In this document: positions 37,462 to 49,626 of the stretch, one piece after another | How positions within the stretch are numbered: the first letter of the stretch is position 1 | How the letters are laid out: every line of letters starts with the position of its first letter | From: Bigelowiella natans CCMP2755 | Lineage: Eukaryota; Cercozoa; Chlorarachniophyceae | Assembly (NCBI GenBank): GCA_000320545.1 | Contig: ADNK01001731.1 | Span: forward strand, 1 to 64,000 | Length of the DNA: 64,000 nt | Direction of reading: 5' to 3' | The notes under the pieces: generated by a model | Told to the model about the DNA's origin: nothing | The model's database searches: none | The model's input: the letters and a program-made list of their open reading frames with translations, nothing else | Made by a program: the position numbers and the translations under genes

Positions 37462-39167
37462 TATTATGTATTCTGGTACGGTTCTTTAGTATTCTCTTTC
37501 TCCTGCCTCCTATTCCTCTCCCCGTCGCCGTCTCCTCGCCTTACCCCCCCCGCCCCCCTCTTCACCACCAGGCACCATCCCAACATCATTTCGTATCATG
37601 GAGGGTACTACTCCCAAGGCGAAGCTACCGTCGCTTTAGAGTAAGAAAACGCAGAAGGACATGAGAAAAACGAGATAGTGGGAACGTGAGAAGGGGCGGA
37701 AGCGAGGGGGGGGGGGGAGAGGGGGGGGTCAGCTTTCACACCAGATGATGATCCATTCATTGAGTTTGAAAAAAAGAATAGCGTGCTGCGAACAGCTTAT
37801 GTTTTGATGTAGGTTGTGATACGAATATCCTGTGGTGTTATGTACTTTTCTGAGCGGCCTCCTCCGCTTGTGTATAGTGTAGCATAGCGTCTGGTGGAGC
37901 GATCAGTCGCGTCTCTCTGCAAATGATAAGAATAGGAATACAATGGCAATAATAGTAATGATGCTTCTGCGTAAATCGCTCAGATATATGAATTGCGGAT
38001 CCCTGAAAGACGTAATGACCACGTATGGGCCCTTTTCCGAGAAGATTCTTAAATCGATGACTAGACAGGTTTGCCAGTGTTGCGCTTATGATGATAGAGT
38101 AATAATAGTGATAGGATACGGCCGATTAGAGACTAATGACGGAGAAGATCGAACAAGAGAGCGATTAACTCTTTGCGCTCTCCTCCATATTTGGCATTTA
38201 CAACAACCGCCGTTGCTTGCATACTCAACCAACCAACACATCGGGGAAGATGATCAGTTTTTTGGGGCATTTCGTGGAGTTTTGATAGGATTCTGATTCT
38301 CGAATTCATGCATATTACTTATTTCCTCCGCATTCCTCCTTGGCAGGTTCTAATGGGTCTTAACTATCTCCACGCACGGAAAATAATACACCGGGATATA
38401 AAGCCAGAGGTAGGCTGCTCTTGACTCGAAAAGAGCGAACGAGCCTGCATTTTTAGTCGATACGCTGCCGGTGGGGAGGCCTGATGTTGACTTTTGTGAA
38501 GATGATGATGATAAGACGCAATGACGCTTGCATGCATGCTGGTATCGAAGAATATGTGTCTCTCTCAACGGCAAATCAGCACCAAATGCAAATAGCAATA
38601 ACAGCCTCCGAATACATGAGTCGACACAACGTTAATGCCGCCCCCCTTCTCCTAAATCGTGTTGTGTTTGATTCCTAGAACATCCTGGTGAACGACCGAG
38701 GTTGCGTCAAACTTGCAGATTTCGGCATCGTCAAGGAGCTGCAGGAGACGGCCGCCATGGCCAATACGTATGTAGGGACTGCGAAGTACATGAGTCCGGA
38801 GAGAATCATGAGCAGGAAGTGAGTGCCCCTGCTATATTGTCGATAATGATGAACGTTGGTTCCTTTGGTTATTAGTATCACTTACAGCACGATGATTGCC
38901 ATAAATAAACTTTAGATACAGCTATGAGTCCGACGTGTGGAGCCTCGGCCTAACTATCTCCTACCTGGCGACGGGGACCTTCCCTTTTGACTTAGATGAG
39001 AGCCAGGTAATAAGATATAACACTACTGCGTCACGGTTGGGGCTGTTGGTGTGTCTGTGTCGCCAGAATAAATAGCCCTGGTAACAGCATAGAAGCCATA
39101 TACTACTAATTCCCACGTCTCAGCACAGAGAGTAAAGAGAGGATGATTCCGTAGTAGCCAACATAAG

Positions 39168-39211
<44 letters not shown>

Positions 39212-39569
39212 CATCAAACAATTCCTCGAATTCAACCCAAAACATAGGGGATTTTCGGCCTTGCCATGGTGATTTGCAAGGAGGAGCCGAGGCCGGTCGG
39301 GAAGAAATTCTCAGGTGATTCTTCCCCAGCACAGCATCATCCATCATCTTTGAACATAGAAATGAATGCAATTGTTGTTTTGTACTCCTCCTCCTCCTTG
39401 CGTCTCAACAGACGATCTTCGGTCCTTTGTGGCTCTTTGCCTCGCAAAAGAACCGGAAACACGCTCTTCCTCACGGCACCTTCTCAAGCACAAAGTAGTG
39501 GGAGACTTGCCCTTCCAACGATTCATGGGGGAGGGAGGGGACTTCCGTCTTTCCCATTCTGGATTTTGA
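33722..39569 (+). CDS. MAP kinase kinase (STE7/MAP2K family)
   Basis: Dual-specificity kinase that activates a MAP kinase. Sixteen exons are phase-perfect: 33722-33826, 34080-34146, 34265-34451, 34633-34772, 35059-35210, 35556-35991, 36377-36485, 36805-36853, 37244-37412, 37572-37640, 37984-38068, 38347-38409, 38679-38818, 38916-39006, 39248-39314, 39412-39569 (TGA). About 695 residues. The long N-terminus (about 390 residues) starts with a basic-hydrophobic patch ([19 protein letters not shown]) that resembles a MAPK docking site, then low-complexity Ser/Asn/Gly runs. Kinase motifs: glycine loop [18 protein letters not shown] lysine, [40 protein letters not shown], activation segment with [11 protein letters not shown], and [11 protein letters not shown]. 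All catalytic residues are present. The activation loop between DFG and VGT has Thr and Tyr ([12 protein letters not shown]) as possible MAP3K targets. An upstream first exon with the ATG is probably missing. It sits divergently from the PPR-SMR gene. Confidence 0.92.
35218..35308. repeat. (CA)n then (AT)n intronic microsatellite
   Basis: Starts eight bases after the donor of MAPKK exon 35059-35210. Confidence 0.95.
36877..36962. repeat. (CTA)n trinucleotide repeat
   Basis: About 25 CTA/CTG/CTT triplets in the MAPKK intron after exon 36805-36853. It reads as poly-Thr in one frame but lies between a donor and the next acceptor. Confidence 0.9.
37668..37730. repeat. poly-G tract
   Basis: Runs of 7 to 11 G in the MAPKK intron after exon 37572-37640; a candidate G-quadruplex in RNA and DNA. 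Confidence 0.75.
39168..39209. repeat. (AT)n intronic microsatellite
   Basis: Pure AT run of about 40 bases, 40 bases before the MAPKK exon at 39248. Confidence 0.95.
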
Positions 39570-39831
39570 TTGTAGTTCAAATGATAGCAATGTGATGCAT
39601 CGCATCGTGTGCAGTATTCTCTTTCCCAAGTAGAAAGTGCGTGGTGTTGTTGCTGTTGTCGTTGTCGTCGTCGTTGCTATTGCGGTCTGTCTTAGATCGT
39701 GGATCGAAGTTTATCGTGATTGTTTTGTTTTCCGAACACAGTTTGTTACTAGCGTTGACGCGATGCGGCTTAGTCGAGACTGGCCTTATGTGTATAAAAA
39801 GACATCGACGGAGGTCATCACTTTTTCCAGT

Positions 39832-40577
39832 GATGTTTGCTGTTTTCCGATTGAAAGCCGTGGCGCCTGCACATTACGTATTAGTTCTACTGTCAAAAGC
39901 AGTGTGTAGTTTCTTTCTCATTGGCCGAGCTGCTAGCTGCATGTATTAAATAGCACCGAGATTTTAAACTTAGTGTCTCAAAGTGGGTTTCCTTTTAGAG
40001 ATCAATTGAATGCCAGTTTTTCTATTTACGATGTGAAGCACATCGTCATCAGCATTTTCATGTATCATCAGCGTGAGTTGAAAGTCATCCGATCCAAGAT
40101 AAAATGCCAGGAGGAGCTGTGCCATCGTGTCATCAGTATCATGTAATAACGAAGATCTATGAAGGCGGCGGAAGCATCATTCTTTTGTCTCTTGTCGTTA
40201 TGAGTTGCACATTTGTATATTGTAGCCATGAATTTTTATGTGTACGTAACATTTTGATTTATATGCATTGCACTCATCAAAATCAAAAAGATACACACGC
40301 ATTGTTATCGCTCCTATGCAGACTTTCAAAAGCCGGACAGCGTAAGATCGGATGGCAGATTCTTTGTCGCTCGCTTGGAGAACAGTTAGGTGAGAAGGCC
40401 ACAATGCAAAAATACGACTTTGGAAAAAGGCACGGTTTCTCTCTGTACCTTCATACATTACATTCTAACGGGCTCCAACATGTATTTTACTCCCCTGCAG
40501 GAATCCCCCCCAAAACTGTTTGGAACACAATTGAGAGGCAAATGAACAATAGAAAAGGCCAGAAGGGACGCAGATGA
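39832..40577 (+). CDS. Small basic protein with helix-turn-helix-like C-terminus
   Basis: The last three exons join in phase: one ending at the GT donor after 40143 (contains HQRELKVIRSKIKCQEEL), 40328-40390 (LSKAGQRKIGWQILCRSLGE) and 40501-40577 (GIPPKTVWNTIERQMNNRKG, then a basic end and TGA). The boundary between the last two exons makes LGEQLGIPPKTVWNTIERQM, which looks like a helix-turn-helix with a conserved turn and recognition helix. The 5' end is uncertain: either an ATG at 39834 (MFAVFRLKAVAPAHY) or exons from about 39999. It could be a DNA-binding or a small mitochondrial protein. I do not recognise a family. Confidence 0.4.
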
Positions 40578-40879
40578 ATTCGTCCAATATAAACGAAGGA
40601 AAGGTTACGCATCGCCACGTATATATCGGCATCAGTGTAAATATCCAACGACAAAAAAACATGTCCTTTCAAAATAAGAACACAAATAAACCATGATCAT
40701 TTTTACTCTAATCAAGTGAATTCGTGCACCTCACACGGAATCGAGTCGGCTGATATCCGAGGATATTGGAACTAGATAACAACAATTACTATCGGCAATA
40801 ATTATATCACAATTTTTAAGTGTGTCACGATTGTTATGTGGTTTCGTACAATTAGATTAATGTACATTATGAAAGCAAG

Positions 40880-42440
40880 GAGAGCAACAGATATTTTATT
40901 CTGTTGTCACAAGTGCAATGCGTGTCTCCCTGCACGCCTTTTCTCTTAGTAAGCTCTTGCACGCCTTCCACTTTTTCAGAATATTCAAACCCCTTTTGCA
41001 CAGAAAAACGAAAGTGAAAAATGATGCAAAGTCGTCATAGCTAGGGAGTCGTCAATATTGATTGCAGTGCATGCATTGTGTTGCCCGCAAAAGCTGATGG
41101 CGCTTGCTGCACGTGGGCAGCTTGATAATGCTGACAACGCCATGTGCAAAACTAATGACAGCTCAAGTGTATAGAGAATCACTTACATGAAATGCCAGCA
41201 CGATTGTTCTGCTGCATTAAATTGCAAGCTTGGCAAGGCCAATACAATTGACTGCGCGATCGATGGCGAGCAACGATCGAAAATAATAGTAGGCATTAAT
41301 TCTTGCACTTCGCTCGCTGTGTGCAAATCGTTTTCATTGTTCAAAAACGTAATTGCATTTCCGCCTAAAAATGAATATCAAATTTTAATGAAATCGCCTT
41401 GCATGTCGTCTGTCACACGTGCAAGGACAAAATGCATCACAAGTGCGTGAGGCCGCCATGCAGACTTTCGATCATTGGATGATGGACTGCAGCGAAAACC
41501 AGCAACGGAAACTCAAATGCACGCACGCAATGCAATGCACCACAGGTTTGATGAACGATCTAATTGTGACAAATGCCGCATGCTAGCATGCATGCGCGCT
41601 AGATGTGTGAAGGGGCTTTGCACGCACGTGAGCACATGTTGTACATGTACAAGTGCTGTGGTTGTCAAGATCATGCAGACTGTGCACGCTAGCGCTGACA
41701 TGCAGGTGAATCGATCGCTGTGCCGGTACGTTGGCCCATGCGGCACGCGATTGTGAACGAGCTCACAAATGTCTTTCAATGCGCACAACGCCTACACGTG
41801 CTAGCTAGCGTGCGCATTGCATGCCGTGTTCGCAGCTAACGCAGTCCGATGAGTTTGTCCATGCACGCTAGCACGCGCGTCTAGCTGCGTAGAGCTAGCC
41901 TGCTAGTCTGACTAGCTCAATGCAACATGTGTGTGAGCACATGGGCAGATGCATGCACGATGCACAATTAGACCCTTCTAGCCTTGAAAGGCCGAGCTAA
42001 CTAGCTAACAATCAACTAGCACACGTCTAGACGTGTGCACATGATGCCAAAAATTTGTTGCATGCAAATGGCTGAAATGTGCAATGACAAAACTGCAAAA
42101 TCATTCTGCTAGCTTTGTTTTTGTCAATGAGCTGCATGCAATGATGGTTGCTTCTAGGCATGCGTTCGTGGCATGCGCATGTAATTGTGTTTTGCATGCT
42201 CCCAATCGGTGACGTTACAGTGCAAATAGCTAGATCTAGAGATAGCCTTGCAACTGTTAGCGTACATAGCTTTAGTTGAAGCACGTGGAATTTTGTGCTG
42301 TGTCATTTCATTCGAAAAATCACATGAACAAACACTACTAGACTAACATGCAAGCATCATGATGGGATTTGTTTCGACATGGAATGTTAACTCACCAATG
42401 GCACATGTAGTAGAGATGCAATAATATATATTTATATATA
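40880..42440. other. GCATGC/CTAGC palindrome-rich island
   Basis: Same texture as the island at 15.4 kb: dense TGCATGCA, GCTAGC, CACGTG-like and ACATGT motifs with no microsatellites until 42425. It includes a perfect 20-base palindrome at 42019-42038. Two open frames of about 90 codons (41187-41450 and 41475-41756) are Cys/His/Met-rich only because GCATGC repeats read that way, and the opposite strand is open as well, so I do not call them genes. The island marks the left edge of the AT-rich block. Confidence 0.5.
42019..42038. repeat. Perfect 20-base palindrome
   Basis: GCACACGTCTAGACGTGTGC is identical to its reverse complement. It could form a cruciform or bind a dimeric protein. Confidence 0.9.
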
Positions 42441-42636
42441 TACCATATTGCTGTGTCTATTATACATTTTCCTTTCCATGATGCAGCATTGTGATGAGTG
42501 CGATTTTCAGGGATTGTCAAACAATTTTCAACAATTGTCAAACACTTAAAAACACTTAATTGTTTCTCCAAAAAAATGTAGCAGCTGGCGCATTTTTAAC
42601 TGCGCTCTGACCTTTATATTTTCAAGAGTTTGATGG

Positions 42637-45600
42637 TTAGCTGGAGCAAAAACACCAACAAGATGAGCTTGTTTGGTTTCCAGACAGCGTTTTAGTATTT
42701 CCTCCTCTTGCTGCCTTAATTTGGGTAGCATCTGTGACATTCTTCAGGCTAATTTGTTCCTGAATAACCTTTTTTGGTAAATCGATTGCTTCGAGTAGAG
42801 TGCATAGAGTGGAAGCAGACGGCCTATTCTTTGGAACCTATCATTGGGCAAAATGATTCAGCTAGGACTAGAATTCATAATTAATCGATCAAATGAATAC
42901 CGCGTCAAGACATGAAATCAAGACTTTCACAAGGTCGCGGTTACTGCAAATAATATAGCTTAAAATTTTTGCCCTTCACCATACTTTTTTATGTTTTATG
43001 TGGGAAAAGGATTATTGTAGAGAATACCTTTTGGCTGGGAACGAAAGTTTTCGTTCTCCTAATTTAATTTATGTTGGCATAGTGTAACGATTGCACGTTA
43101 TGTAGAGTCATACAGAATAAATAAAAAAATAAGACCTTTCCGAATTTGTTTAGCAAACTGCTTCATATTTACCTCCAAGTTGAGATTCTGATAGTCGTAC
43201 TGAGACATACAAAGAATATCAATTCCATGACGATAAGTATCCTAATCGGGTAAATTGATCTGATCATACGATCATTCATACAGGGCTATCTCCTTCTGTT
43301 AAAACTTCCCAGATAGTTACACCAAACATGTATCTGAACAGAAATGACTGATTCAGATAAAAACAACTATTTGGAGAAGTGAAGACTACATATCAGAACA
43401 AGTTGAATATTCACGATCCAGTATCACTTCCGGGGCAGACCAAGGCCATGGTAAATGGCATCCCCTTGTTCAATAGCACAGCACTATCGTGAGTTTTTGT
43501 TGTTTAAATATGTAACATTTATGCAATACGAAATGGGATTCTGGGAAGGTATAAATTGTTCCACATACAAGCACAGTTTTTTGCCTACCTTGACATGCGA
43601 TAGGTCGATTGCGGGCAATCCAAGCACTTTGCAAGCCCTAGAACCATTTCTGAATTTCACTATGATCGTGATTATGTAATCAAGTTTTACCCCAATCGGC
43701 TAAAATCGCTTCGCTTTTGGAGTTAATGAGCACGTTTGCACATCTGAGCAGTGACAAGTGGCAACAACGATGAGTGTCAATGCAAAACGAACGCCAAATT
43801 ACGATACCGTATGTCCCCATGAACAATGCAAGGATCATTACTGTGCAAATGACTGAAAAACATGGATTACCAAAGGAATGAGAACACTGCTTACTAGCCG
43901 TGGAGTGTATAAATTCAGCAAGAACAACCGTAGTGCGTTTGCAAGATCCAAGGCAAACTTCAAGCTCTTTGCATCCGAATGAAAATCCATCTGGATGTGA
44001 GTTGCCACAAAATGAATAATTGCATTCTAATTACCAAAATGCGTAGTTACCTTTTCGTGAAGTTTATCAACCGACCCCTTCTCACAAAATGGTGAAATGT
44101 GGCAAAGTTTTTCATCTGTGGAATCATAGCTGTCACATTTTAAAATCAAAGTTAGTATCAATCATATTTGATGCCTAAATTTATATTTATTGATGTTAAT
44201 ATCGGTACAATAATCCAATGAGGTTCAGGACATTCCTGTGCGGCTTTAACCTAAATCAGATTGCCATAAGAAATATATACCACCATTGATAATTTGCATA
44301 CTTGATAGCAGCACTTAGTTCAGCCCAATCAGCTTCGGTAACACCCCTAAGTCATGGTCACGTACGTATCAATATGAAACCAGTAGTTCAAAGCAACCTA
44401 CCTATGGTGGGGAATCTTAAGAACTACTTCCGTTTTGTCAGCATTCTTTAAATTGCATAACCTGTTCGTGAACATTTAACATAGTTCTGACAATAAAACA
44501 GCTAGTGTACCATGCGGAGCCGAAGTTTCCCTTCCCTAGCTTTGACTAATATGTTTTTTGTGTGTGAATGTAACTTGAGACAAGTTTCTTTATCATTTTT
44601 ACCTTCTTGTCAAAATTGATATCTTTTGCCGTAAAGACAAGTCCCTTTTTCTTAAGGCCTCGAAGACGATCTTTTAAATTTAGAATGAGTTCTTATAAGT
44701 AAAACCATATTATACCCACCTATATAATATCCATCCATAAATAAATCTTTCTAAACATATAATAATTAGCAGTGCTTAAATTCAACCCTTAGTTTGTTGT
44801 TCTTTATCCTTTCGTTCTTCTGTTTCTAAGGCCTCTCTTCCAGCATAAACGCTTGAATCAGACGCTGCTGATTCTAACAATAAATACATACATTTTGCTC
44901 AGAAAGCATATCGTCCCTGTGGACTCACTAATAAAAGAGAAACTGACTCAGTTTTTCAAGCTCCCCGGCATTAGTGTAGAGTTCATGGTATACAATGTCC
45001 TCTATTATTAGAAATAAGGTCATCTGATCATTGATGTTGTAATTTGCAAAAGGTTGAGGAATATTGATGCTGACTACTGGATTGTTTCTTTGAAGGATCA
45101 TCAGCATCATCAGGGCCACACAAATCTGAAAGTTATATTCTTTGGCTTATTTTGCAATCATAGCAGCTTATTTCAAAAGTTTTAAACATGAGATTCCCAC
45201 CTTCGACTACGTCGGACCAATCATCAATGATGCCTTGACATATAAATCAGATAATATTAGATTGACACTAAAATTACTCTTCTTAATGTCTTATTTCTTC
45301 GCATACCGAATTTTCCATAGCCGTATCTTCCAATGGGCTCATCCTCGATAAAATTATTATTAATAACGTAGGTTGGTCTAAATGTTTTGTTTACATAAAA
45401 TAATAATTAGTTGTCAGGAATATAAATTACTCTCCCTTTAGCTTTAGTGGCAGCTTCTTTAATCAAACATTTCTCCTCTTCAGATGGGGGTGGCCCCTTT
45501 GTAAAACACTATTTTATTTTCATGTAAGGAATTATTCATAGCTGATATTTTAAGCTGCCTGTAGACAAGTTAGGAGTGGCACTGACTTCTCCGCATTTTT

Positions 45601-48600
45601 GATATTTGGAAATCAACTTTGCAAAGTATTCCACAGGTGGATATGGAATCTGATAAAAATAGAGTAAGTTTAATTTAATAGCTTTTATATGAAGTTGAAA
45701 AGGAGCTTACTCCTTTGAAATACGAGTCCATATATCGTTTTGTATGTTGATGCCTGGATACAGTGGACAAAGTCAAACGAGTAGGACTTTATGATTAAAC
45801 AAAAATGATTCTTAATTCTTACTTTGGATCCATGAGATCTAGTTTTGCAGATATAAAAGATATACACAATAATATATGAAAATATGAAAACTGTCAACAA
45901 TACGCTGCTTTGAGTGCTATATGTTATCTACGAATATATGTATGGAATATTTACCAATTTCACCAGTTTCTACGAAATAGGTCTATGCAAACACAAGATT
46001 AACCTTGTTGTGAAGAATAAATTTACTTCTATAAATTACCATAATAAACTCCGGATATGGAATTGGATTTTCTTCTTCAATGAATACGGAGTTTATCTTT
46101 AAAATATAATAATGTAAGACGTGGAGAATATCAACAATTACTTGGTGTCTCTAACCTGATGCTGCATCCATTCGTAGAGAGAGCTGCGACCATGATATTT
46201 TTCCAATATTGGACGTGCCGATTCCTAAATTGTCAAATGCTATAGTTGTGCTATGTAGTTGTCTGTGAATCTCAACCTGTATTTTTTGAATAGCGTTGTT
46301 ACCGCCTACAGTTATTCATAAAATAAAAATTATCTTCTTAAAATCTCAGAATTATTGAACACTGTTACCCCCGTGAAGAGCAGAAAATATTTGCGCTGAA
46401 GTTACAACACCCTGGAATCGAGTGCCTGCAAGAATCAATTCTAAATTTGGTCTAGTAGAAGATTACTATCTACAGCATACAGCTTGGTCCAATAGCTTCA
46501 TTTGCATGTGGATCACCAGTACGACCTTAATAAACACTAGTTGATGCAATTCAATGCAGACTTCATGGAATTCACCACTGTACCTGCTGGGTCATACGTT
46601 TTTACTCCTGGAATGAGAATATCAAAAGTCCTGCTCAGCCCCTTTCCATTCATTTTAATTTTAACCTAAATAGATGTCGTTACACATTGTCTTTATATGG
46701 TTAGGTGTATGAGGCATACCACGACTTTCCCTGAGAAATTTATTCCCCACTTTGTGATCGGTTTTGACAAAAAATTGACCTCCATCTATGTAATAGTACC
46801 ATCATCATCAATTATGATAAAGTCTTGTTCTGTTTTACCTTTGGCTCACTTTTGGCAACAGATTTAGCTAAAGATCTAAGTAAGCATAACAACATAAGAT
46901 CTTTCGAATAAAATAGAGTAATGTGAATTCCACCTTTGCCGATGCAAACGAATATTTACTCTAACATTCTTCTTTGTCTATTTGTAACAGGCATTGTATT
47001 TTTGACTTGCTCATAACAAATAAGGACAATTGTTTCGTATGAGTAGAATGTTTCATTGTTTCATTGTTTCATGGGATTAGAACCTCTTTCTTATCTCCAT
47101 ATCCCTTTGTCTAATGGCAGTTAGAATAATAAAATAATTAATTGATAAATTATGACTTTTCATTATACGTAAAACTCTTTACATTCTCTGTAAAATTGAA
47201 CGCAAAAAAATCCTTTTTATCTTCCCCAGCATAGAGTCCAGATATTCTAAAGTTTCAAATTACTTGTCACGACTTATAACATGTTAAGCAACGGTGTATT
47301 GCAACCCTTTTTTCTCTTCATACTCGTTGAAACCACTTCCTTTCACTGTAGGTACGAATACGAACAAGGATATCAATTAGATCTAAAAGTAAAGAAACAG
47401 ATGCTGTAAAGTTTTCAGTAAAAACCTTGGCGTGCTTTTGGGATGGACTGCAAAGTTACATTTCGAAGAATAGTTTCAATGACATTTTGGCTGATCCCTG
47501 AAGCCTACATTATGCATTTAGAAGTGGATTGGATGTAAAGTTGCATATTTGCCCAAAAAATGTTTTTTACCTTTGGAAATATCTTGATAAAGCGACCGAC
47601 CGGAACCTAATGAAAAGATTAAATAAATATCATTTTAAAATTCTATTGATTACATATTATTTTCACAACTACCATCCCAGTGCTGTCAGGATCAAAAAAC
47701 ATCGTCAACTTCGAAAGATTGTCTGGATTATTCTGAAAATCACATCAAACCTATCTTATCACTCTTTCCTTTACTTAGTATGACACGATCTATCCAACCT
47801 TGACACCTGTTTCAATCAAAAGCTTGTTGATCTGATGATGATTGACAATATGTAATCTCGTCATGTGTTTTTGTTCATTAAAACACATCTGCATTTACCA
47901 ACTTCTCGGTCGCAACGAACTCACTCCGTCTAAAATCAAGACGCTTAAGTTCACGTAGATATCTTAACATAGAGTGCAAGGCTACCCAGTGATATTCAAC
48001 CAGAATTTCCTCATTTTTGCTACGTTGTCACAAATAACAACATCAATGAAATCTAGGAAAGATTATCAAATTCAAGAAGTTTATATTTCAGTAACATACA
48101 CACCATTTATAATCTTTGTCGCAAAACCAACCGAATCCATACCAGAGGTCACACAAGCTAATGAGATTAAAGCATTTGATGTTCCCCATAGAATTTGTTT
48201 CAAATTAATGAAGTATACCTTTCAAATCCATTTTATTTGAGTTTAACCTAATTTTGAGTAAATCAGTTGTAAAATACTTACGTTGTCAACATATTACTGT
48301 TGAATATTAGCCTCGATTTTCGCAATAAGAGTTGCCCTGATTACAGTTATTTCAATACATTTGAGAATCGACTAGCACGGAAAATATCACAACCCACTAA
48401 CAATACCTGAGCCATCTAAATAATTTGGAGGTTCGCCTGTACTTTCGCAACTCATCAGAAAGACTGTATTGTTGTTATATAAATGAACTTTGATAGGTAT
48501 ATATCTTAAGCAACCAATATGATAGGATTATATCACGAGCAACTAATAACAGTTCGAATGTGCTTTTTGCAAAGTAACTCAGATTTAGATCCATAACATG

Positions 48601-49020
48601 GCATTTCATATTTGACGTGATTATTTTACACATGTTGTGTTTATAACCCTTGGATGCTCAGTATCTTAGCCTCACTGTGTTATTAAAAATTTAATCAATC
48701 TTTGTCATATGCAGTTATGCAGTTCTATATCAATTAGCAGCGCACTTTGCAGAGAGAATGTCAGTATATTCGTGGATCGCCTGTGGGAGAGAATTATTAA
48801 TTACTATATCTAGAGGCATAACTAAAAATTACAAACCACGTAGGCCTTATCAGTAAGACCGAGCTTTCTTTTTGAAGGGAATTCTAGTTGGTCCAATTTT
48901 GGATATTCAACATTTTTGTGGAAAGAGTGTAAGTACAACCACTAGCATGAACATGTTTTGAGATTACCGGGGTTCTTCGTATCTAAACTTAATCTAGATA
49001 CTCTCGATGCCTCTAAACCA
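42637..49020 (-). CDS. TKL-like protein kinase with upstream EF-hand-like region
   Basis: Minus-strand gene with very short introns (about 45-60 bases). Kinase exons include 44545-44511 (SKLGKGNFGSAW, glycine loop), one at about 44450-44403 (TEVVLKIPHH, lysine), one with HRNVLNLIGLL, one with ISPFCEKGSVDKLHEK, and others with LHSNDPCIVHGDIR, CANVLINSKSEAILADWG, WPWSAPEVILDREYSTCSD and YMFGVTIWEVLTEGDSP. The last exon, 42828-42637, carries RPSASTLCTLLEAI and ends CWCFCSS. The motif set and order match tyrosine-kinase-like kinases. Catalytic Asp is kept in HGD, metal-binding Asp in DWG and the downstream Asn, but HRDLK is HGDIR and DFG is DWG, so activity is uncertain. Upstream exons (44.6-48.9 kb) encode an acidic/basic linker (YAGREALETEERKDKEQQTK), two IPYP-type segments, a GVKTYDPAGRTGDPHANEA stretch, and a single EF-hand-like loop in FFDPDSTGMVPVGRFIKIF near 47.7-47.57 kb. 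The start is unknown and may lie beyond 49.0 kb. Confidence 0.8.
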
Positions 49021-49203
49021 TTAATGACGAGAGAGTTATTATGAAAGAGAAAATTAATTACAATAATGTGCATCTCATTTTACCAGCCAGGATTGCATTG
49101 TTTGTGTACTTCAACTGGCTCAATATATTCTATGCAATAAGGTGATAACCAACCCAAAATTAAATCTGAAAATTTATGTAGGTAATTTAACATACTTCAC
49201 TGT

Positions 49204-49626
49204 TTAACGAGGTAACACGTTGAATGTTTTCTCCGCTGTGCATTTTAGCTTGTTAATAGAATCCAACGATGCAATGGTAGAGGGGTGGAGTATCTTGATA
49301 ATGTGATACTGAAATTGATGATATTCGTTACTTGCGTCAAATCTTGAGTGCTGTCGCGGATATTGTTTCCTATATTTCCGAAGATTTTTTCTCTTATGCG
49401 TTATTGGACGGCATACATTCTGAAGCAAAGGGTGATTTATCGCTAAGACAATACTCAGACTCAATAAAGCGTTGCAATGGAGGTTGGAGGTATAGTTCAT
49501 AAAATGCCATGGATGCCACATCGTGAGACAATTCATTGGAATGACATCATCGAAAATCTCTGAGCATTGCAACGGTAGATCTAGGTCGTAGAGCAAATCG
49601 CGGATAAATTGCATCAAATGTGACAA
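49204..49626 (-). CDS. Hypothetical 140-codon open frame
   Basis: ATG to TAA frame on the minus strand, about 300 bases from and divergent to the P450 start. The sequence is rich in His, Leu and Asn (MSHLMQFIRDLLYDLDLPLQ at the start) with no motif I recognise. It has no strong codon bias. It may be the first exon of the kinase gene, an independent gene, or chance. Confidence 0.3.
   Translation of the reverse strand: MSHLMQFIRDLLYDLDLPLQCSEIFDDVIPMNCLTMWHPWHFMNYTSNLHCNALLSLSIVLAINHPLLQNVCRPITHKRKNLRKYRKQYPRQHSRFDASNEYHQFQYHIIKILHPSTIASLDSINKLKCTAEKTFNVLPR

Noticed and set aside
41475-41756. Cys/His-rich 93-codon frame that looks like a zinc-binding or toxin-like peptide
   Set aside because: The composition follows from GCATGC/TGCACG repeats, the opposite strand is open over the same bases, and there are no signal peptide or spaced Cys patterns.
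42735-42769. 20-base intron GTTATTCAGGAACAAATTAG in the last kinase exon
   Set aside because: Reading straight through keeps the frame open to a plausible Cys-rich end at 42637, so no such minute intron is needed.
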